Shown here piece by piece: positions 7,701 to 9,356 of a stretch of 9,356 nt of DNA. Below the pieces are notes generated by a model. That model ran no database searches. It was not told the origin of the DNA and was given only the letters and a program-made list of their open reading frames with translations. Positions within the stretch are counted from its first letter, which is position 1. Every line of letters begins with the position of its first letter. A program made the translations under genes and the position numbers. This DNA is from Aurantibrevibacter litoralis. Lineage in GTDB: Bacteria > Bacteroidota > Bacteroidia > Flavobacteriales > Flavobacteriaceae. The stretch is from NCBI RefSeq assembly GCF_034651555.1, contig NZ_JAYEEQ010000037.1, positions 1-9,356 on the forward strand, given 5' to 3'.

Positions 7701-9044
7701 AGACCACCTTATTCATTCGGAGGAATTAGGAACTTGGGTGAATTTGAATATGGGGAGACAGAATATAGCTACTCAGGGCCAATTCGTATGGACTTTAGTA
7801 ATTACACAATTGGGGGCATTGTTAAAGATGGCGGCTCATATTCAAATCCGCCTGAAAAGATCAAAGTAAGAAAACAAATTTATTGGAGAATCCACGATCT
7901 TGGTTGGAGTGAGGAAATGTTTAAAGAGGCTGAAACCTCACTTGGTAATGATAATTACTACTCAGGTCGCACCGAAAGAGCCAAAGTTGAACGTTACGGC
8001 AAAAAGTACTCTTGGATTGCATTCTTTGAAAATGCTGGATTGAGAGATGATCAGGGACTTTTAGACAAAGATTGGGATAGGTTTAGAATTTCAGATGCAG
8101 ACATTGACCCAAGCTTTCCAGAGAAGCCAGCAAATGAGCTTTTTGTCACGCATGATTTATTAGGTGATAGAGACATCCCACTGGAAGATTGGTATGAAAA
8201 AGGTGGAATGCCCCATCTTGAAGAATACCTAAAGCAAACGAATTTAAAAGGACGAGTAAGTGAGTGGATTGGCTTAGACGGCTTTATTGTGCAGGAAGAC
8301 ATGCCTGCGGAAAGAGAACGATTTACCTTTATTCGCAGCTTTTTGATTAAAGAGGAAGACTATGATAAAGTAATTCAACTGTTAAAGAAACAACATCTTG
8401 GTGGACGCTGGTTACCTGAAAAGCATGAGAATTATTATTCCTACGCAGGTGAATTATACCTATTTGATGATGCGACATACGACAACAATACTGAATTAGA
8501 ATTTGAGATTGCAAAAAGGAAAAAGAAAGTAAAGCCAGGCGAACCTGGATATTATCCAAGAATTTTTTTCGATAGAAACGATGAAGGATTTCAAATTGAC
8601 CAGGAATTTCCAGATGAGATTGAAATAGAAGTGTCAGAAATGGAGAAATTTGAAACATTAATGCCAGTGATGGAATATAATTGGGAAGGTCATCATTCTA
8701 CTGTTAACCAAGCTGGTCATGTCACAGTTGTTGCTAAAGAGATTGTCAAACATTTAGAGTTAATTGACCAACCTCAAACTTTTGACTTGCTGAGCAAAGA
8801 CGGTGAAATAGCTTCAGTCAATATTCATTACCGTCAAGAATACAATAACAATCATTCACTTGTATATCTCAGAAAAGATCTATTGGATAAATATTTAGAG
8901 GATAATAAAAAGAAACTTGTTTGGGCAGTATGGGGAGAAAGACAAGTGTCTTTTAAAACTAATGAACGGAGAACCGAATTCTTTAACGCTCATCCGTTCA
9001 AAGACCATCAAGTATTCCAAAAAATAATTGAATATGCTGAATAG
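4701..9044 (+). CDS. Mrr-type nuclease / STAND NTPase protein, Avs-like antiphage candidate
   Basis: This is a 1447-residue multidomain protein. Residues about 1-175 look like a PD-(D/E)xK nuclease of the Mrr type: helix FEQLCYQIALKEYG (23-36), then GSGGDGGVEF with D50 and E54, and WQCK with Q68 and K70 as the catalytic QxK. Residues about 185-345 are charged and helical. The P-loop NTPase follows: Walker A SDAGKGKTH (363-371; K369, T370), Walker B PIIIDGLNE (436-444; D440, E444) and sensor-1-like LITTCR (474-479). This order of effector nuclease, NACHT/STAND NTPase and long C-terminal region is that of Avs-type immune sensors, which detect phage proteins and then activate the nuclease. Residues from about 600 are unrecognised. 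The alpha-helical stretch near 870-930 could be HEAT-like repeats and is the probable sensor. The gene is alone in its unit, between repeat copies 3 and 4. ATGAAATAA (4692-4700) abuts the start. The defence role is inferred from architecture. Confidence 0.85.
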   Translation: MTGIEHIDFGKLKPYDGKVTQCFEQLCYQIALKEYGHLGKFTPIDGSGGDGGVEFYLKHNNGETWGWQCKFFGGTGRLNDGQRKNQIASSLETACRNHSNLTKWTLCIKTDLTANSQTKTGKQQKGEQDWFDNDLPKKIPTGRTVNLELWGESDFLTLLNSAKHFGIRSFFFGELEFNNEWFKRRFDENYQKVKDKYDPDLHSIDQYTQTIIDFSLLSTDYLKHLEGLKKELLEKANQIKSAIVDFRDEKMISKKEESLRDNYVIVCQDFQKHISSVFEKIDSVKNCFVEFKEIELSSFQIEELRKDFFKYFDKIDYSVFEEKSRASRDASSISYLISEFGEIYERFFRNYFHKSKKTIHFISDAGKGKTHLSCDIAFKRIQKNEPAIFLTGDKFSGEKSISEAIRKILDVENKFTTDEFLEALNVYGSIVKKKVPIIIDGLNETIESRYFSPIWKNHLGSFETKIEGCENLVLITTCRNSYKDRVWSDSNYKFHYLYGFDDYETIHEAVNKYFNKFKIKADLFFARLEKFREPIFLKIFCEIKNPNWRRGETVEVNIEEESTYDVFNEYLDQVNRRVTNNNHLFRANEPFINNSLSVLSEFLWENDLREISIDKFYNLIDGDKEYNKDNSKADILINEGLVMTRDIREEIEFVSFTYDMLAGFLIGVRLIERTNNLKYFTSTKFINKIIREKGQHPLYEDVLYALCMLLPQLKNVAMHELLETNWKLRFTKKSIFKKLPKFVKKQFKKRISFSNYCFNQSITALFSLPAQYVKNTDRELVRSLFNRSSKNHKPLLDLFFKTISDTKHPLNAEFISELLSSLEMNTRDLSWTEYIRKRAYDLEEFIEDFEQQSKLNKNETEILMRKQHLLAKFILWFLTSTNRNLRDKSTRALYYYGRKFPSSFSKLVFDSLKINDPYVWERTLACLYGVAMGSHKTMTSDRFRKEILPEIGKSLHDFMFRNDAPFSTTHILARDYARRTIEICLIHHPTLLSADELQEVRPPYSFGGIRNLGEFEYGETEYSYSGPIRMDFSNYTIGGIVKDGGSYSNPPEKIKVRKQIYWRIHDLGWSEEMFKEAETSLGNDNYYSGRTERAKVERYGKKYSWIAFFENAGLRDDQGLLDKDWDRFRISDADIDPSFPEKPANELFVTHDLLGDRDIPLEDWYEKGGMPHLEEYLKQTNLKGRVSEWIGLDGFIVQEDMPAERERFTFIRSFLIKEEDYDKVIQLLKKQHLGGRWLPEKHENYYSYAGELYLFDDATYDNNTELEFEIAKRKKKVKPGEPGYYPRIFFDRNDEGFQIDQEFPDEIEIEVSEMEKFETLMPVMEYNWEGHHSTVNQAGHVTVVAKEIVKHLELIDQPQTFDLLSKDGEIASVNIHYRQEYNNNHSLVYLRKDLLDKYLEDNKKKLVWAVWGERQVSFKTNERRTEFFNAHPFKDHQVFQKIIEYAE

Positions 9045-9068
9045 ACCACCCCTTAGCACCCATACACA

Positions 9069-9125
9069 TTGGCAAGTCGCTCAAAGCAGCCACACAAGCC
9101 AAAACTTGCCAAAGAGTATGGCTGC
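9069..9125 (+). other. Interlocked inverted repeats, potential H-type pseudoknot after the large gene
   Basis: TTGGCAAGT (9069-9077) is a perfect complement of ACTTGCCAA (9104-9112), and GCAGCCA (9086-9092) of TGGCTGC (9119-9125). The arms alternate (first, second, first', second') rather than nest, so both stems together would form an H-type pseudoknot with 9- and 7-bp stems and connecting loops of 8, 11 and 6 bases. The loop contains CACACAAGCCAA, and CCAACGCAC (9127-9135) follows; both are close to sequences in the hairpin leader at 4603-4690. It starts 25 bases after the stop codon. No T-run follows, so it is not a typical intrinsic terminator. Confidence 0.45.
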
Positions 9126-9148
9126 CCCAACGCACGGACGAAGAAAAA

Positions 9149-9291
9149 GCACGGGCATACAACATTGTATAAAAGCAATAGCGGGTGAAGTGGTAAAATC
9201 AAGGTCTGTGCATTTAATAAACTTTTGTGGTGGCGGACAGGTAATCGCTTTGAAATCCGCTACTGCTCTTATACTAGACCGTTGGTGCTCA
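9149..9291 (+). repeat. Repeat copy 4, complete attC-like inverted repeat at the end of unit B
   Basis: The order is: outer box GGCATACAAC (9154-9163), spacer ATT, left inner arm (9167-9184), a middle of about 70 bases, right inner arm (9257-9274), spacer TAGACC, outer box GTTGGTGCTC (9281-9290). The inner arms pair at 16 of 18. The two mismatches are at the same stem positions (7 and 12) as in copy 3 and again are T.G wobble on the - strand. The left outer box is the exact reverse complement of 4582-4591 at the start of unit B, while within the copy only the first four or five bases of the outer boxes pair. With the pseudoknot segment it explains most of the gene-free stretch 9045-9332. A 94-residue frame through it (9028-9312) is judged spurious. 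Confidence 0.75.
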
Positions 9292-9332
9292 TATAAATTG
9301 ACTTTCGGTTAAAAAGAATGATCTGATTTTTA

Positions 9333-9356
9333 ATGGAAAAAATCACTCGAAAAACC
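9333..9356 (+). CDS. Possible start of the next gene (partial, runs off the window)
   Basis: ATG at 9333 opens a frame, MEKITRKT, that is still open at the window end. It lies about 50 bases after the GTTG box of copy 4, comparable to the position of genes after the other boxes, with an A-rich leader. Only eight codons are visible, so this rests on position alone. Confidence 0.3.

Noticed and set aside
5048..8658. Several minus-strand and alternative-frame reading frames within the large gene
   Set aside because: They lie entirely within the 1447-codon gene, which has clear nuclease and NTPase motifs, and none shows a recognisable domain or a plausible independent start.
4582..9163. Simple transposon with 10-bp terminal inverted repeats
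   Set aside because: GTTGTATGCC and its complement do bound this stretch, but there is no transposase and no target-site duplication (GACC before, ATTG after). The adjoining unit has different but equally matched ends, which suits cassette recombination better.
9028..9312. 94-residue frame overlapping the end of the large gene
   Set aside because: It translates the pseudoknot segment and repeat copy 4, has low-complexity, unfamiliar protein sequence and overlaps the real stop. The bases are better explained by structured repeats.
1..9356. CRISPR array, tRNA or rRNA
   Set aside because: No regularly spaced short identical repeats and no tRNA- or rRNA-like sequence was seen. The repeats present are four diverged copies kilobases apart.

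Overview
The window looks like an accessory region of a Bacteroidota genome (Flavobacteriia, Sphingobacteriia or a relative). The grounds are A+T-rich coding, A-rich leaders in place of strong Shine-Dalgarno sites, TAnnTTTG-type -7 boxes, and Bacteroidota-style Crp/Fnr, DoxX and CMD proteins. All recognised genes are on the + strand.

Layout. Bases 1-93 hold the right part of a repeat. Bases 99-1610 are a three-gene group: Crp/Fnr-type regulator, SnoaL/NTF2-like protein, DoxX membrane protein. A decayed repeat copy (about 1590-1708) separates it from a second regulator-led group at 1714-4382: Crp/Fnr paralogue, AhpD-like CMD protein, PNPOx-fold flavoprotein, second DoxX-like protein, and a five-helix membrane protein with a cytochrome-b-like histidine pattern. 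Both groups look like redox or electrophile stress modules under their own regulators. Bases 4387-4595 are a third repeat copy, followed by a strong hairpin leader. Bases 4701-9044 encode one 1447-residue protein with an N-terminal Mrr-type nuclease, a STAND/NACHT-like P-loop NTPase and a long C-terminal region. It resembles the Avs antiphage class. After it come a pseudoknot-capable segment (9069-9125), a fourth repeat copy (9149-9291) and possibly the start of another gene.

Main observation. The repeats are in the same orientation and sit at gene-group boundaries. Each complete copy is an imperfect inverted repeat starting with (C)CAAC or ACAAC and ending with GTTG, with an 18-bp inner stem. 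The inner stems pair best within one copy. The outermost boxes instead pair across the whole gene-containing unit: 80-93 with 4387-4400, and 4582-4591 with 9154-9163. That is the logic of integron gene cassettes, whose start carries half of their own recombination site. The inner-stem mismatches (seven in three copies) are all A.C on the + strand and T.G wobble on the - strand, so the - strand folds better, as in integron attC sites. The units (about 4.5 and 4.7 kb) are very large for cassettes, the sites do not fit the attC consensus well, and no integrase is in the window. I therefore call them integron-like cassettes as an inference.

On this reading, unit A (about 81-4581) is a fused pair of stress operons whose internal site has lost its outer box, and unit B (about 4582-9280) is a single large defence gene.
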